Shown here: positions 40,853 to 49,636 of the stretch, in pieces | How the letters are laid out: each line of letters begins with the position of its first letter | How positions within the stretch are numbered: position 1 is the first letter of the stretch | Assembly (NCBI RefSeq): GCF_020166105.1 | Contig: NZ_JAIUJY010000006.1 | Span: 186,001 to 250,000 of the forward strand | Source: Blastococcus sp. LR1 | GTDB taxonomy: Bacteria; Actinomycetota; Actinomycetes; Mycobacteriales; Geodermatophilaceae | Direction of reading: 5' to 3' | DNA length: 64,000 nucleotides | Translations under genes and position numbers: made by a program | The notes under the pieces: model-generated | What the model saw: the letters and a program-made list of their open reading frames with translations, nothing else | Told to the model about the DNA's origin: nothing | The model's database searches: none

Positions 40853-43155
40853 CGGAGGCGCCCGCCGGGCGTGGTGTGCGGTCCCTGCGACCTGGAAGCG
40901 GGCGCGCTGGTCGCCGCGTCGCGGTTCTCCGTCAGTGCCGCGAAGCCGCGCAGCCGCAGGCTGTTGGTCACCACGAACACCGAGCTGAACGCCATGGCCG
41001 CGCCCGCGATCATCGGGTTGAGCAGACCGGCCACGGCCAGCGGGATCGCCGCGACGTTGTAGGCGAAGGCCCAGAACAGGTTGCCCTTGATGACGGCGAG
41101 CGTCCGGCGGGACAGCCGGATCGCGTCGGCCGCCGCGCGCAGGTCGCCGCGCACCAGCGTCAGGTCGCTGGCCTGGATGGCGACGTCGGTGCCGGTCCCC
41201 ATCGCCAGCCCGAGGTCGGCCTGGGCGAGCGCGGGGGCGTCGTTGACGCCGTCGCCGACCATCGCCACGACGCGGCCCTCGTCCTGCAGCCGCCGCACGA
41301 CGTCGACCTTGTCCTGCGGCAACACCTCGGCGATCACCTCGTCGATGCCGACCTGGGCGGCGACCGCGCGTGCGGCGCGGGCGTTGTCGCCGGTGAGCAG
41401 GACCGGGGTGAGCCCGAGGTCGCGCAGCTGTCGGACGGCGGCCGCCGACGTCTCCTTGACCGCGTCGGCGACGACCAGCACTCCGCGCGCGGCGCCGTCC
41501 CAGCCGACCGCGATCGCGGTGCGGCCGGCCTGTTCGGCCTCGTCGGCGGCCCGGGTGAGCGCCTCCGGCAGGGAGAGTGACCAGTCGGCCAGCAGTCGCG
41601 GACGACCGACCACCACGGCCGCGCCGTCGACGACGCCCTGCACGCCGAGCCCTTCGACGTTGGTGAAGTCCTCGACCCCGGGCAGCGGGCCGCGCTCGGC
41701 AGCTGCCGCCGCGACCGCGCGGGCGATCGGGTGCTCCGACGCCGCCTCCAGTGCGCCGGCCAGCCGCAGCAGCTTCCCGGCGTCCTCTCCGTCGGCCGGG
41801 ACCACGTCGAGCAGCGTCATGTGCCCGGTGGTGACGGTGCCCGTCTTGTCCAGGACGACGGTGTCGACCCGGCGGGTGCTCTCCAGCACCTCGGGGCCCT
41901 TGATCAGGATGCCGAGCTGCGCGCCACGGCCGGTGCCGACCATGAGCGCGGTCGGTGTGGCCAGCCCGAGGGCGCACGGGCAGGCGATGATCAGGACGGC
42001 GACCGCCGCGGTGAACGCGGCCGGCAGCCCCGCGCCGGCGCCGATCCAGAAGCCGAGGGTGGCCACGGCGAGCGCGAGCACCACCGGCACGAAGACGGCG
42101 GAGACGCGGTCGGCCAGCCGCTGCACGTCGGCCTTGCCGTTCTGGGCGTCCTCGACCAGCCGGGCCATCTGGGCCAGCTGCGTCTCGGTGCCCACGCGGG
42201 TGGCGCGCACCACCAGCCGGCCACCCGCGTTGACGGTGCCGCCGGTGACCGCGTCGCCCGGTCCGACCTCGACGGGCACCGACTCGCCGGTGAGCATCGA
42301 GGCGTCGACAGCGGAGGAGCCCTCGGTGACCTCGCCGTCGGCCGCGAGCTTCTCACCCGGCCGGACGACGAAGAGGTCGCCGGCCAGCAGCTGGTCCACC
42401 GGGACGCGCCGCTCCGTGCCGCCGCGCAGCACCGAGACCTCCTTGGCGCCGAGCTCCAGCAGTGCACGCAGCGCCGCCCCGGACCGGCGCTTGGACCGGG
42501 CCTCCGCGTAGCGGCCGGCCAGCAGGAACGTGGTCACGCCCGCTGCGGCCTCGAGGTAGATGTTCCCGGCGCCGTCGGAGCGGGCGACCGTGAACTCGAA
42601 GGGGTGCGTCATGCCGGGCTCGCCGGCGGTGCCCAGGAACAGCGCGTACAGCGACCAGCCGAACGCGGCGAGGGTGCCGAGCGAGACCAGGGTGTCCATG
42701 GTCGCGGCGCCGTGCCGCAGGTTCGTCCAGGCGGCGCGGTGGAACGGCAGCCCACCCCAGACGACGACCGGCGCGGCCAGGGTCAGCGAGAGCCACTGCC
42801 AGTACTGGAACTGCAGCGCCGGGACCATCGCCATCGCGATCACCGGCACGCTCAGCGCGAGCGACACCAGCAGCCGGGTGCGGAGCGCCGCGCTGGGATC
42901 GGCCTCCGGAGTGTCCTCCGGCTTCGGCGGCTCGGGGAGCGACGCGGTGTAGCCCGTCTTCTCGACGACGGCGATCAGCTCGTCGGTGGTGATCTCACCG
43001 GCGACGCTGACCCGCGCCTTCTCGGTGGCGTAGTTGACCGTGGCCGTCACACCGTCGAGCTTGTTGAGCTTCTTCTCCACGCGGGCGGCGCAGGACGCGC
43101 AGGTCATCCCCCCGATCAGCAGCTCGACATCGGTGGTGGTGCCGGCGGTGGTCAT
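40849..43155 (-). CDS. copA: Copper-exporting P-type ATPase
   Basis: A 768-residue P1B-type ATPase. An N-terminal heavy-metal domain carries G-G-M-T-C-A-S-C (near residues 16-23). Eight helices follow, with the C-P-C metal site near 394, the D-K-T-G-T phosphorylation motif near 435, and G-D-G-V-N-D-A near 650. The C-P-C and C-terminal features fit Cu(I) export. ATG overlaps the stop of the secreted-protein gene, and its own stop overlaps the ICMT-like gene. It is controlled presumably by CsoR through read-through from its promoter. Confidence 0.93.
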   Translation of the reverse strand: MTTAGTTTDVELLIGGMTCASCAARVEKKLNKLDGVTATVNYATEKARVSVAGEITTDELIAVVEKTGYTASLPEPPKPEDTPEADPSAALRTRLLVSLALSVPVIAMAMVPALQFQYWQWLSLTLAAPVVVWGGLPFHRAAWTNLRHGAATMDTLVSLGTLAAFGWSLYALFLGTAGEPGMTHPFEFTVARSDGAGNIYLEAAAGVTTFLLAGRYAEARSKRRSGAALRALLELGAKEVSVLRGGTERRVPVDQLLAGDLFVVRPGEKLAADGEVTEGSSAVDASMLTGESVPVEVGPGDAVTGGTVNAGGRLVVRATRVGTETQLAQMARLVEDAQNGKADVQRLADRVSAVFVPVVLALAVATLGFWIGAGAGLPAAFTAAVAVLIIACPCALGLATPTALMVGTGRGAQLGILIKGPEVLESTRRVDTVVLDKTGTVTTGHMTLLDVVPADGEDAGKLLRLAGALEAASEHPIARAVAAAAAERGPLPGVEDFTNVEGLGVQGVVDGAAVVVGRPRLLADWSLSLPEALTRAADEAEQAGRTAIAVGWDGAARGVLVVADAVKETSAAAVRQLRDLGLTPVLLTGDNARAARAVAAQVGIDEVIAEVLPQDKVDVVRRLQDEGRVVAMVGDGVNDAPALAQADLGLAMGTGTDVAIQASDLTLVRGDLRAAADAIRLSRRTLAVIKGNLFWAFAYNVAAIPLAVAGLLNPMIAGAAMAFSSVFVVTNSLRLRGFAALTENRDAATSAPASRSQGPHTTPGGRLR

Positions 43156-44066
43156 GAGCCGTGCTCCTCGTGCCCCTCGACGCTCACCGTGAACGCTGCT
43201 GTGCGGACGACGTCGCCGTGGCGGAAGTCGAGGAACAGTCGGTAGGTGCCCGCCGTCGGGGCGGTGGTGGCGAATCGGATGTGCGGGCCCGGCGCCGGCT
43301 GTCGTCCGTCGGAGGGCTCCACGGGGTGCACGTGCAGGTACGCCAGGTCGCCCTCGCGGAGCGCGACGAGGTGGCCGTAGGCACCCAGGTAGGGCTGGAG
43401 ATCGGTGACCGGGACGCCGTCGCGGCTGACCGCCAGGGTCAGCTCGGACTCGGCACCCGGCGTGAGCTCGCCGTCGAGGACGACGGTGTAGCCGTCGACC
43501 TCGGCGACCGCCGACGGGGCGGGCAGCGGTCGCGGCTCGTAGGCGCCGGCGACGGCGAGATCCGCACCGAGGGTCCGGCTCGTCCCGTCGGCGGCCGGGG
43601 TGAAGTCGGCGAACAGCCGCCACGTACCAGGGTCCAGGGCGAGCGGCGCCCTCCAGACGCCGTCGGCGCCGAGCTCGGGGTGCACGTGCTGGTAACCGGT
43701 GAGGTCGCGGCGGACCGCGATCAGGTGCAGGTCGACGTCGTGGTCGCGGTCGTAGTCGGTGACCGCGTGCCCGTCGGGTCCGAGGACCTCGAAGGCGATC
43801 GGCGTGGCCGGGCCGGCCGGTGCCGTGCCCGCTGCGAGGGCCAGCGTGTAGCCGCCGTCGCTCACCTGGAGACCGCCGGGACCGGTGCCGGCCGCCTCGG
43901 CCCCTGCCTCGTCGTGACCGGCGTCGTGGCCACCCTCCGCGTGGCCGGCCATGGAGGTCTCGGGAGCGGTGCCCACGGGCCCGACCGCCGCGCCCACGCC
44001 GACGGCGGCGGCGAAGGTGGCGGCCAGGCCCAGCGCGAACGCGGCGATGCGGGTCGGGGTGTTCAT
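43152..44066 (-). CDS. Secreted or anchored His-rich copper-associated protein
   Basis: A 304-residue protein with an N-terminal hydrophobic segment and a His-rich stretch ([12 protein letters not shown]), then two repeated beta-sandwich domains. Each domain has a conserved D-L-H-L or A-Y-L-H motif, with H-V-H-P at its end (Y-Q-H-V-H-P near residue 128; Y-L-H-V-H-P near 255). These motifs suggest extracellular metal binding. The family is seen next to copA in many actinobacteria but has no proven function. Start overlaps nothing upstream; 13 bp gap to copZ. Confidence 0.75.
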   Translation of the reverse strand: MNTPTRIAAFALGLAATFAAAVGVGAAVGPVGTAPETSMAGHAEGGHDAGHDEAGAEAAGTGPGGLQVSDGGYTLALAAGTAPAGPATPIAFEVLGPDGHAVTDYDRDHDVDLHLIAVRRDLTGYQHVHPELGADGVWRAPLALDPGTWRLFADFTPAADGTSRTLGADLAVAGAYEPRPLPAPSAVAEVDGYTVVLDGELTPGAESELTLAVSRDGVPVTDLQPYLGAYGHLVALREGDLAYLHVHPVEPSDGRQPAPGPHIRFATTAPTAGTYRLFLDFRHGDVVRTAAFTVSVEGHEEHGS

Positions 44067-44079
44067 GGCGCCGGCCGCA

Positions 44080-44292
44080 TCAGCGGCCGCTCACCTCGTA
44101 TCCGGCCTCTTCGACGGCGGCGCGGACGGCGGAGTCGTCGACCGGCTGCTCGCTGGTGACCGTCAGGCCGCCGGAGGCGAGGTCGACGTCGACAGCAGTG
44201 ACCCCGGGAACCCCGGAGACCTCCTCGGTGACGGCGTTGACGCAGTGGCCGCAGGTCATGCCGGTCACGGTGTAGCTGGCGGTGCTGCTCAC
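44080..44292 (-). CDS. copZ: Copper chaperone CopZ
   Basis: A 70-residue HMA domain with G-M-T-C-G-H-C (residues 11-17), which binds Cu(I), and the typical beta-alpha fold ending E-A-G-Y-E-V. It hands copper to CopA. GTG start with GAGAGGAA ahead. It lies between csoR and the secreted protein gene. Confidence 0.93.
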   Translation of the reverse strand: MSSTASYTVTGMTCGHCVNAVTEEVSGVPGVTAVDVDLASGGLTVTSEQPVDDSAVRAAVEEAGYEVSGR

Positions 44293-44329
44293 GTGAGTTC
44301 CTCTCGAGGGGGGGCGAACGGGGGAGTGG

Positions 44330-44650
44330 TCAGGAACGGACGAGCCGGGCGATGGCCTCGGTGGCCTCGCGCACCTTCTCCTCGGCCTCGCGGCCACCGG
44401 CCCGCGCCGCGTCGACGACGCAGTGGCTGAGGTGCTCCTCGAGCAGACCGAGGGAGACCGCCTGGAGGGCCTTGGTCATGGCCGAGACCTGGGTGAGGAT
44501 GTCGATGCAGTACTTCTCGTCCTCGACCATGCGCTGCAGACCGCGAGCCTGACCCTCGATGCGGCGGAGCCGCTTGAGGTAGTCGTCCTTGCGGTGGATG
44601 TAGCCGTGCGCGTGGTCGTGGCCGGCGCACCCGTTCTCGTTCGTGTCCAC
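44330..44650 (-). CDS. csoR: Copper-sensing repressor CsoR
   Basis: A 106-residue CsoR. The ligand set is visible: Y-C near residue 49 (Cys), H-C in L-S-H-C near 77-78 (His and Cys), and a Glu near 94. An N-terminal H-D-H-A-H-G-Y-I-H stretch may add metal binding. It represses this operon and is released by Cu(I). A TATCGT -10 element eight bases before the GTG implies a leaderless mRNA. Confidence 0.93.
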   Translation of the reverse strand: MDTNENGCAGHDHAHGYIHRKDDYLKRLRRIEGQARGLQRMVEDEKYCIDILTQVSAMTKALQAVSLGLLEEHLSHCVVDAARAGGREAEEKVREATEAIARLVRS

Positions 44651-44658
44651 GTCGAGGA

Positions 44659-44678
44659 ACGATACCCCCCTAGGGTGT
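44659..44678 (-). promoter_or_regulatory. CsoR operator and -10 element
   Basis: The pseudo-palindrome TACCCCCCTAGGGTGT (44663-44678) resembles the G-tract operators of CsoR, and the minus-strand -10 TATCGT (44664-44659) touches it. The site lies in the last codons of the upstream merR gene. Confidence 0.65.
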
Positions 44679-44999
44679 CTCGCGTCGACCCTCGAGCCGT
44701 GCCACATTGGCCAGCGCCGACGCGAGCTCGTCCTGCAGGCCGACGATGACCTCGGCCGAGGCGAGCGGATGCCCGTCGTCGAGCAGCACGCGCACCCGGG
44801 CGGCGAGCACGAGCTGCTGGCGGGAGTAGCGGCGGTGACCGCCCTGCGAGCGGTGCGGCTGAAGCACGCCCGAGCCGTCGAGGCTGCGCAGGAAGGCGGC
44901 CTGGACGCCGAGCAGTTCCGCGGCCTGGCTCATCGTCAGCGCCGGGTAGTCGGGGTCGTCGAGCCGGCGCAACGGATCGGCCGAGGGGTCGGTGTCCAT
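44670..44999 (-). CDS. MerR-family regulator, HspR-like
   Basis: A 109-residue protein. The N-terminal winged helix has L-T-M-S-Q-A-A-E-L-L-G-V and H-R-S-Q-G-G-H-R-R-Y-S, the MerR/HspR pattern; the short C-terminal helix would dimerise. No metal-binding Cys. Its place right after hsp20 suggests a heat-shock repressor. GGAG lies ahead of the ATG. The terminator between it and hsp20 may permit only partial read-through. Confidence 0.85.
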   Translation of the reverse strand: MDTDPSADPLRRLDDPDYPALTMSQAAELLGVQAAFLRSLDGSGVLQPHRSQGGHRRYSRQQLVLAARVRVLLDDGHPLASAEVIVGLQDELASALANVARLEGRRETP

Positions 45000-45030
45000 G
45001 GCCGTGCTCCCGTCGTCGGAGGGGGGAAAG

Positions 45031-45063
45031 AAAAGGGGGCCGGGCCCGTGCGGGCCCGGCCCC
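45031..45063 (-). terminator. Terminator after hsp20
   Basis: On the minus strand the complementary arms 45051-45063 and 45036-45048 (CGGGCCCGGCCCC) form a 13-bp stem, with the innermost pairs probably open. They are followed by a T-rich tail (complement of 45021-45034), a textbook intrinsic terminator. Confidence 0.8.
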
Positions 45064-45080
45064 TGTGGCGCGCGCGCCGG

Positions 45081-45566
45081 TCAGCTCTCGACCGCCGCCT
45101 GCTCGCCCTCGATCGTGCGGGCCTCGACGGCGGCCGGCGCGTCCGCGCGGGTCACCGTGATCTTGCGGGCCCGCGCCTTCTCGGCGACCGGGATGCTCAC
45201 CGTCAGCACGCCGTCGTGGTAGCTGGCCTCGAGCCGGTCGGTGTCGAGACTGCGGCCGAGCACCAGCTGGCGGGTGTAGCTGCCGTAGGGGCGTTCGGCC
45301 GCCACCCACTCCGCGTTCTCCAGCTGCGGGATGGAGCGCTCGGCGCTGATCGTCAGCGTGGTGCCCTCGACCGACAGGTCGATCGAGCCCGGGTCGACGC
45401 CGGGGAGGTCGAAGTGGGCGACGAAGTTGTCGCCCACCTTGTACGCGTCCATCGGCATGCCCGAGAGGGCGCGAGCGGTGGTGGACCCGCTGCGGCCGGC
45501 GAGCTGGTCCAGCGCGCGGAACGCGGCGGACGTGGCGGCGAACGGGTCGTAAGCGGTCAGCATCAT
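45081..45566 (-). CDS. Hsp20/alpha-crystallin small heat-shock protein
   Basis: A 161-residue small heat-shock chaperone. The alpha-crystallin domain spans about residues 45-140 and ends with the G-V-L-T-V-S-I-P-V motif. It has L-P-G-V near 55 and a Y-G-x-Y/F-x-R-x-L-x-L segment. Ribosome binding site GGAGG eight bases before ATG 45566. It binds unfolding proteins without ATP. The neighbouring MerR-type gene probably regulates it. Confidence 0.93.
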   Translation of the reverse strand: MMLTAYDPFAATSAAFRALDQLAGRSGSTTARALSGMPMDAYKVGDNFVAHFDLPGVDPGSIDLSVEGTTLTISAERSIPQLENAEWVAAERPYGSYTRQLVLGRSLDTDRLEASYHDGVLTVSIPVAEKARARKITVTRADAPAAVEARTIEGEQAAVES

Positions 45567-45755
45567 GGCTGGAACCTCCAGAGGATGAAGGAACGGTGTT
45601 CGCTGCCCGAGGTAGAACCTCTAATGGCGACTGGAGATTACCTCGTTGGCGCGGCCAGGTAAACGCGGCAGGAGAGAAAATGTTCCGGGCCTCCGGACCC
45701 GATCCCGTCGGCCCCCGCGTGCGTGAACCGGTGCACGCCGGGGCAGGAGGACGGC

Positions 45756-46193
45756 GTGGAGGAGACGACCGCCGCCCAGTCCCAGCCCTCCGGGAACGCA
45801 CCCGGCTCCGAGCCGGACGTCACCCATGCCGTCGAGGGAGACACTGCCCGGCTCACCGTCAGCGGCGAGCTGACCGATGCCGCCCGCCGCCCCCTCGTGC
45901 GGACGCTCACCGACCTGCTGCTCGCCGAGCACGGGTTGCAGCGCATCGAGCTGCACCTGCGCGAGGTCGGGTTCATGAACTCGGCCGGCCTCGCCGTGCT
46001 GGTGCAGTTGCAGAAGATGGCGGTGCCGCGGGCGATCGAGATGATCCTGGTCGAGCCGCCGTCGACGGTGACCCGCCCGCTGCAGCTCACCGGTCTGTGG
46101 CACCGGTTCACCGTGGTGCAGGCCGACGGCGAGGTCACGGCCGAGGCGACCGGTGACGGCGGACCCCGAACCGGACCGGCCGACCACTCCTGA
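45756..46193 (+). CDS. STAS-domain anti-sigma factor antagonist
   Basis: A 145-residue protein. After a disordered start the STAS domain (about 22-130) has the phospho-site region F-M-N-S76-A-G-L, where SpoIIAA-type proteins have D-S-S-G-L. Asn and Ala replace the usual Asp and second Ser, but the phosphorylatable Ser remains. It could oppose an anti-sigma factor by partner switching. AGGAGG lies five bases before the GTG. Confidence 0.85.
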   Translation: MEETTAAQSQPSGNAPGSEPDVTHAVEGDTARLTVSGELTDAARRPLVRTLTDLLLAEHGLQRIELHLREVGFMNSAGLAVLVQLQKMAVPRAIEMILVEPPSTVTRPLQLTGLWHRFTVVQADGEVTAEATGDGGPRTGPADHS

Positions 46194-46228
46194 GCGGTGT
46201 CGCGGCGGTCCTCGGGTCGCCGGACTCC

Positions 46229-46234
46229 TAGCCT
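46229..46234 (+). promoter_or_regulatory. -10 element, leaderless yibE/F-like gene
   Basis: TAGCCT, six bases before the GTG at 46241. Confidence 0.5.
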
Positions 46235-46240
46235 GACCCG

Positions 46241-47512
46241 GTGTCGTCTTCCGCTCACAACCACGGTCCCGACCCGGACGCCCCGCCGCCCACCGAGGAG
46301 GCACTGGGCCGTCGCCGTCGCGCGGTGTGGCTGATGCTGCTGCTCCTGGTCCCCGTCGGGCTGGCCACCGTGATCGGGCTGTTCGTGCTGTGGCCCGACG
46401 GCGAGCCGACCCGGGCCCAGCAGGCGGCCGCGGTCGCCCTGCCACCGGGCACGACCTATCCCGACGGGCAGGTGGTGTCGGTCGAGGAGTTCGACTGCAG
46501 CGTCGACCCCTCGGGCCCGTCGCAGACGTGCGCCACGGCGGTCGTGGAGGTCCTCGACGGCGACGGCGCCGGTGACTTCGTCCAGCTGGAGCTGGACGCC
46601 GTGGTCGTGGCCAACGGCGTGGCGGAGGGGGACACCCTCGTCCTCACCCGCGATCCCGCCGGGGAGGAGGGGACGACCTACGGCTTCTTCGACTACCAGC
46701 GAGACCTCCCGATCATCACGCTCGCCGTCGTCTTCGCGCTGGTGGTCGGCCTGGTGGCCAGGTGGCGGGGGCTGGCGTCGCTGGTGGGGCTGGCCTTCGC
46801 CTTCTTCGTCCTGCTGCAGTTCGTGCTGCCCGGGCTGCTCTCCGACGACTCCCCGGTGCTGGTCAGCCTCGTCGGCTCCGCGGCGATCATGTTCGTCGTC
46901 CTCTACCTGGCACACGGGTTCTCCGCCCGCACCACCACGGCCCTGGTGGGCACGCTCTTCGGGCTCGCGCTCGTGGCGCTCATGGGATCGATCGCCGTGG
47001 TCACGGCCCGGCTGACCGGGCTGACCGACGAGGAGACCGGGGCCCTGAACACCTTCGACCCGACGTTGAGCTTCTCCGGGCTGGTCCTCGCCGGCATCGT
47101 GGTCGCCGGGCTCGGCGTGCTTAACGACGTGACCATCACCCAGGCCTCGGCCATCTGGCAGCTGCACGAGGTCGACACCTCGATGACGTGGAAGGAGCTC
47201 TACACCCGCGGCATGGCCGTCGGCCGGGACCACATCGCGTCCACCGTCTACACGATCGTCTTCGCCTACGCCGGTGCGGCGCTCCCGCTGCTGCTGCTGT
47301 TCGAGCTCTACGACCAGCCCGGCTGGGTCGTGCTCACCAGCTCCGCGCTGGCCGAGGAGGTCATCCGCACCCTGGTCGGCGCCATCGCGCTCGTGCTCGC
47401 GGTGCCGGTCACGACCGCGGCCGGGGCGTTCTTCGCCAAGGCCGCCGACACCGAGGCCGGGGCGGCCACCGAGCGGAGCGTGTCTGCCCTGCGCGCTAGG
47501 TTCTCCCGATGA
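46241..47512 (+). CDS. YibE/F family membrane protein
   Basis: A 423-residue protein with a first helix near residue 30, a beta-rich outer domain (about 55-155), and then about seven helices of the YibE/F core, with T-I-T-Q-A-S-A-I-W in the middle. The family's function is unknown; an exporter role is often proposed. GTG start, leaderless promoter. The stop overlaps the methyltransferase start (ATGA). Confidence 0.88.
   Translation: MSSSAHNHGPDPDAPPPTEEALGRRRRAVWLMLLLLVPVGLATVIGLFVLWPDGEPTRAQQAAAVALPPGTTYPDGQVVSVEEFDCSVDPSGPSQTCATAVVEVLDGDGAGDFVQLELDAVVVANGVAEGDTLVLTRDPAGEEGTTYGFFDYQRDLPIITLAVVFALVVGLVARWRGLASLVGLAFAFFVLLQFVLPGLLSDDSPVLVSLVGSAAIMFVVLYLAHGFSARTTTALVGTLFGLALVALMGSIAVVTARLTGLTDEETGALNTFDPTLSFSGLVLAGIVVAGLGVLNDVTITQASAIWQLHEVDTSMTWKELYTRGMAVGRDHIASTVYTIVFAYAGAALPLLLLFELYDQPGWVVLTSSALAEEVIRTLVGAIALVLAVPVTTAAGAFFAKAADTEAGAATERSVSALRARFSR
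47497..47502 (+). promoter_or_regulatory. -10 element inside the yibE/F end
   Basis: TAGGTT lies six bases before the ATG at 47509, so the methyltransferase may also have its own leaderless promoter. Confidence 0.4.
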
Positions 47513-48222
47513 CGATCGACCGGCTCCGTCCCGAGGCTCGCCCCGAGCTTGCGAGGGGGGAGGAGGACGGGGTCCTTTCGCTCCTCGCCGCCGCCCGAGC
47601 CGCCGAGGGCTTCATGCCCGACGACGAGGGGACCGCTCTCTACGAGGCCGCCCGCACCGTCGGCGTTCCCGGACCGCTGCTCGAGGTCGGCAGCTGGATG
47701 GGCCGGTCCGCCCTGTACCTGGCGGCCGCGGCGCGCGAGACCGGCCGGGTCGTCGTGACGGTCGACCACCACCGCGGTTCCGAGGAGCACCAGCCCGGCT
47801 GGGAGTACCACGACCCGTCGCTGGTCGACCCCGCCGTGGGCCGGATCGACACGCTGCCGAGGTTCCGCCGGACCGTCGCCCAGGCCGGCGCGGAGGACGT
47901 CGTGATCGCCGTCGTCACCCGCTCGGAGATCCTGGCCCCGCTCTGGACCTCGCCGCTCGCGCTGCTCTTCCTCGACGGCAGCCACACGGAGGAGTCCGCG
48001 CGCCGGGACCAGGACGCCTGGGTCGCCAAGCTCGCGGTCGGCGGCACGCTGGCCATCCACGACGTCTTCCCCGACCCGGCCGACGGCGGTCAGGCGCCCT
48101 ACGGCGTCTACACCCGGGTGCTGGAGTCGGGCGAGTTCACCGAACTGCCCGGCGTCGGGTCGCTGCGGCTGCTGCGTCGCAGAAGGACCCCGTCCCACTC
48201 ACCCCTCGCGAGCTCGGGGTGA
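47509..48222 (+). CDS. Class I SAM-dependent methyltransferase
   Basis: A 237-residue methyltransferase. The SAM motif is L-L-E-V-G-S-W-M-G-R-S (near residues 60-70), V-D-H-H follows near 85, and L-F-L-D-G-S-H near 158 is the acidic-loop equivalent. It resembles the macrolide/cephalosporin hydroxylase-type (CmcI-like) group. Its first ~20 and last ~12 codons are made from inverted copies of a hairpin repeat, so these termini are probably not part of the fold. Overlaps both neighbours by 4 bp. Confidence 0.8.
   Translation: MTIDRLRPEARPELARGEEDGVLSLLAAARAAEGFMPDDEGTALYEAARTVGVPGPLLEVGSWMGRSALYLAAAARETGRVVVTVDHHRGSEEHQPGWEYHDPSLVDPAVGRIDTLPRFRRTVAQAGAEDVVIAVVTRSEILAPLWTSPLALLFLDGSHTEESARRDQDAWVAKLAVGGTLAIHDVFPDPADGGQAPYGVYTRVLESGEFTELPGVGSLRLLRRRRTPSHSPLASSG
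47526..47575. repeat. Hairpin repeat, 5' copy
   Basis: A 50-bp element whose reverse complement matches 44 of 50 bases of 48185-48234. It lies within the start of the methyltransferase coding region. Confidence 0.8.
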
Positions 48223-48234
48223 GCCTCCGGACGG
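48185..48234. repeat. Hairpin repeat, 3' copy (inverted)
   Basis: An inverted copy of the element at 47526-47575. It folds on itself: CCCCGTCC/GGACGGGG outer and CTCACCCC/GGGGTGAG inner arms. The methyltransferase stop and the next gene's start both lie inside it. Confidence 0.8.
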
Positions 48235-48563
48235 GGCCGCCCGATCCGCTCAGTGCGGAACGGGCCGCCGCGCTGGCCCAGATCGCGGCGCTGACCCGCA
48301 TGTTCGACGAGGTCGTCGACGCCTCGAAGTCGTCCAACGCCGACGACGAGCACGATCCCGAGGGCGCGACGATCGCCTTCGAGCGGCAGCAGGTCGCCGC
48401 GCTGCTGGACCAGGCCCGCCGGCGGCTGGCCGACGTCGACGCCGCGGTCGCCGCCGTGGAGGGCGGCACCTACGGGCGCTGCGAGACCTGCGGCAGGCCC
48501 ATCGCCCCCGAGCGGCTCGCTGCCCGGCCCACCGCGCGCACCTGCATCGACTGCGCCCGCTGA
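48219..48563 (+). CDS. DksA/TraR-type zinc finger protein
   Basis: A 114-residue protein with a coiled-coil N-terminal half and a C-terminal C-x2-C...C-x2-C zinc finger (Y-G-R-C-E-T-C-G near residue 90; T-C-I-D-C near 110), as in DksA/TraR/YteA proteins that act on RNA polymerase. It lacks the D-x-x-D-A tip of true DksA. GTG start overlaps the methyltransferase stop and sits in the hairpin repeat, so translation coupling is likely. Confidence 0.85.
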   Translation: MSLRTGPPDPLSAERAAALAQIAALTRMFDEVVDASKSSNADDEHDPEGATIAFERQQVAALLDQARRRLADVDAAVAAVEGGTYGRCETCGRPIAPERLAARPTARTCIDCAR

Positions 48564-48570
48564 GCCGGGC

Positions 48571-49605
48571 TCACGGGATCTCGGCGGCCCTGGCCCGGGA
48601 GGCCGTGGGGTCGGGGAGCGTGGCAGGCGAGGCGAAGACGGCCGCCCCCGGTGTGGCCCCGGCGATCGCGTCCGCCGCCAGGATCACCGCGCCCGCCGTC
48701 CAGGTGGTGCACTCGATCGGCCAGCGGGTGTCGTCGGGGTAGACGAACCCGGTCCAATAGGCGCCGTCGTCGTGGCGCAGGTGCTGCATCGCGGCGAGCT
48801 GCTCGAGCGCCTCGTCCGGTCGTCCCGCCGCGGTCAGCGCGAGGGCCAGCTCGCAGGTCTCCGCGCCGGTCACCCACGGCCGGTCGGAGACGCACCGGAT
48901 GCCCAGGCCCGGCACGACGAAGGTGTCCCAGGAGGCGGCGAGCCGGTCGTCGGCGGCGGCGCCGGAGAGCGCGCCGCCGAGCACCGGGTAGTACCAGTCC
49001 ATCGAGAAGCGCGACCGGTCGCCGAACCGGTCGGGGTGCTCGCGCAGTGCGGTGCCGAGGTCGACGACGGCGAGTTCCCAGTCCGGCTGGGCCTCCCCGG
49101 TGAGCTCGGCCAGGGCCAGCCCGCAGCGCAGCGCCTGGAAGAGGCTGGCGTTGCCGGTGACCAGCGCGAGGTCGTCAGGTGTCCCGTCGGGCCGCAGCGC
49201 CCAGCTGATCGCCCCACCCGGCAGCTGCATCCGGGTGACCAAATCCAGCCCCCGGCGGACGACCGGCCACAGCTCGGCGACGAGCTCCTCGTCCCCGGCG
49301 ACCAGCCAGGAGTGCCAGAGGCCGACGGCGAGGTAGCCGGCGTGGTTGCTCTCGACGGCGGGGGCGGTCTCCACCCCGTCGCGGTACTCGGCGGCCCAGC
49401 TGCCGTCGGCCCGCTGGCGACCGGCCAGCCAGCGGTAGGCCGCGGCGGCCCGCTGGTGCTCGGCGCCGACGTCGAGTGCCATGGCGGCCTCGACGGAGTC
49501 CCACGGGTCGAGCTGACCGCCGTCGAACCACGGCAGCGCACCGTCGGCGCCCTGCTGCGCGGCGATCCAGCCGACCGACTGCCGCAGCTGGTCCCCGGTG
49601 AGCAC
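48571..49605 (-). CDS. Prenyltransferase/QW-repeat alpha-barrel protein
   Basis: A 344-residue (alpha/alpha)6-barrel protein. Q-Q-G-A-D-G-A-L-P-W near residue 17 and R-Q-R-A-D-G-S-W near 64 are QW-type repeats, as in squalene-hopene cyclase-like or glycoside-hydrolase-like folds often called prenyltransferase. No catalytic D-x-D-D is visible. It is the last gene of the operon with the GT4 and the methyltransferase; a role in a glycolipid is inference. Confidence 0.75.
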   Translation of the reverse strand: MLTGDQLRQSVGWIAAQQGADGALPWFDGGQLDPWDSVEAAMALDVGAEHQRAAAAYRWLAGRQRADGSWAAEYRDGVETAPAVESNHAGYLAVGLWHSWLVAGDEELVAELWPVVRRGLDLVTRMQLPGGAISWALRPDGTPDDLALVTGNASLFQALRCGLALAELTGEAQPDWELAVVDLGTALREHPDRFGDRSRFSMDWYYPVLGGALSGAAADDRLAASWDTFVVPGLGIRCVSDRPWVTGAETCELALALTAAGRPDEALEQLAAMQHLRHDDGAYWTGFVYPDDTRWPIECTTWTAGAVILAADAIAGATPGAAVFASPATLPDPTASRARAAEIP

Positions 49606-49636
49606 CCCGGGCAGCTCCGGGAGGAGCGCCGACCGG

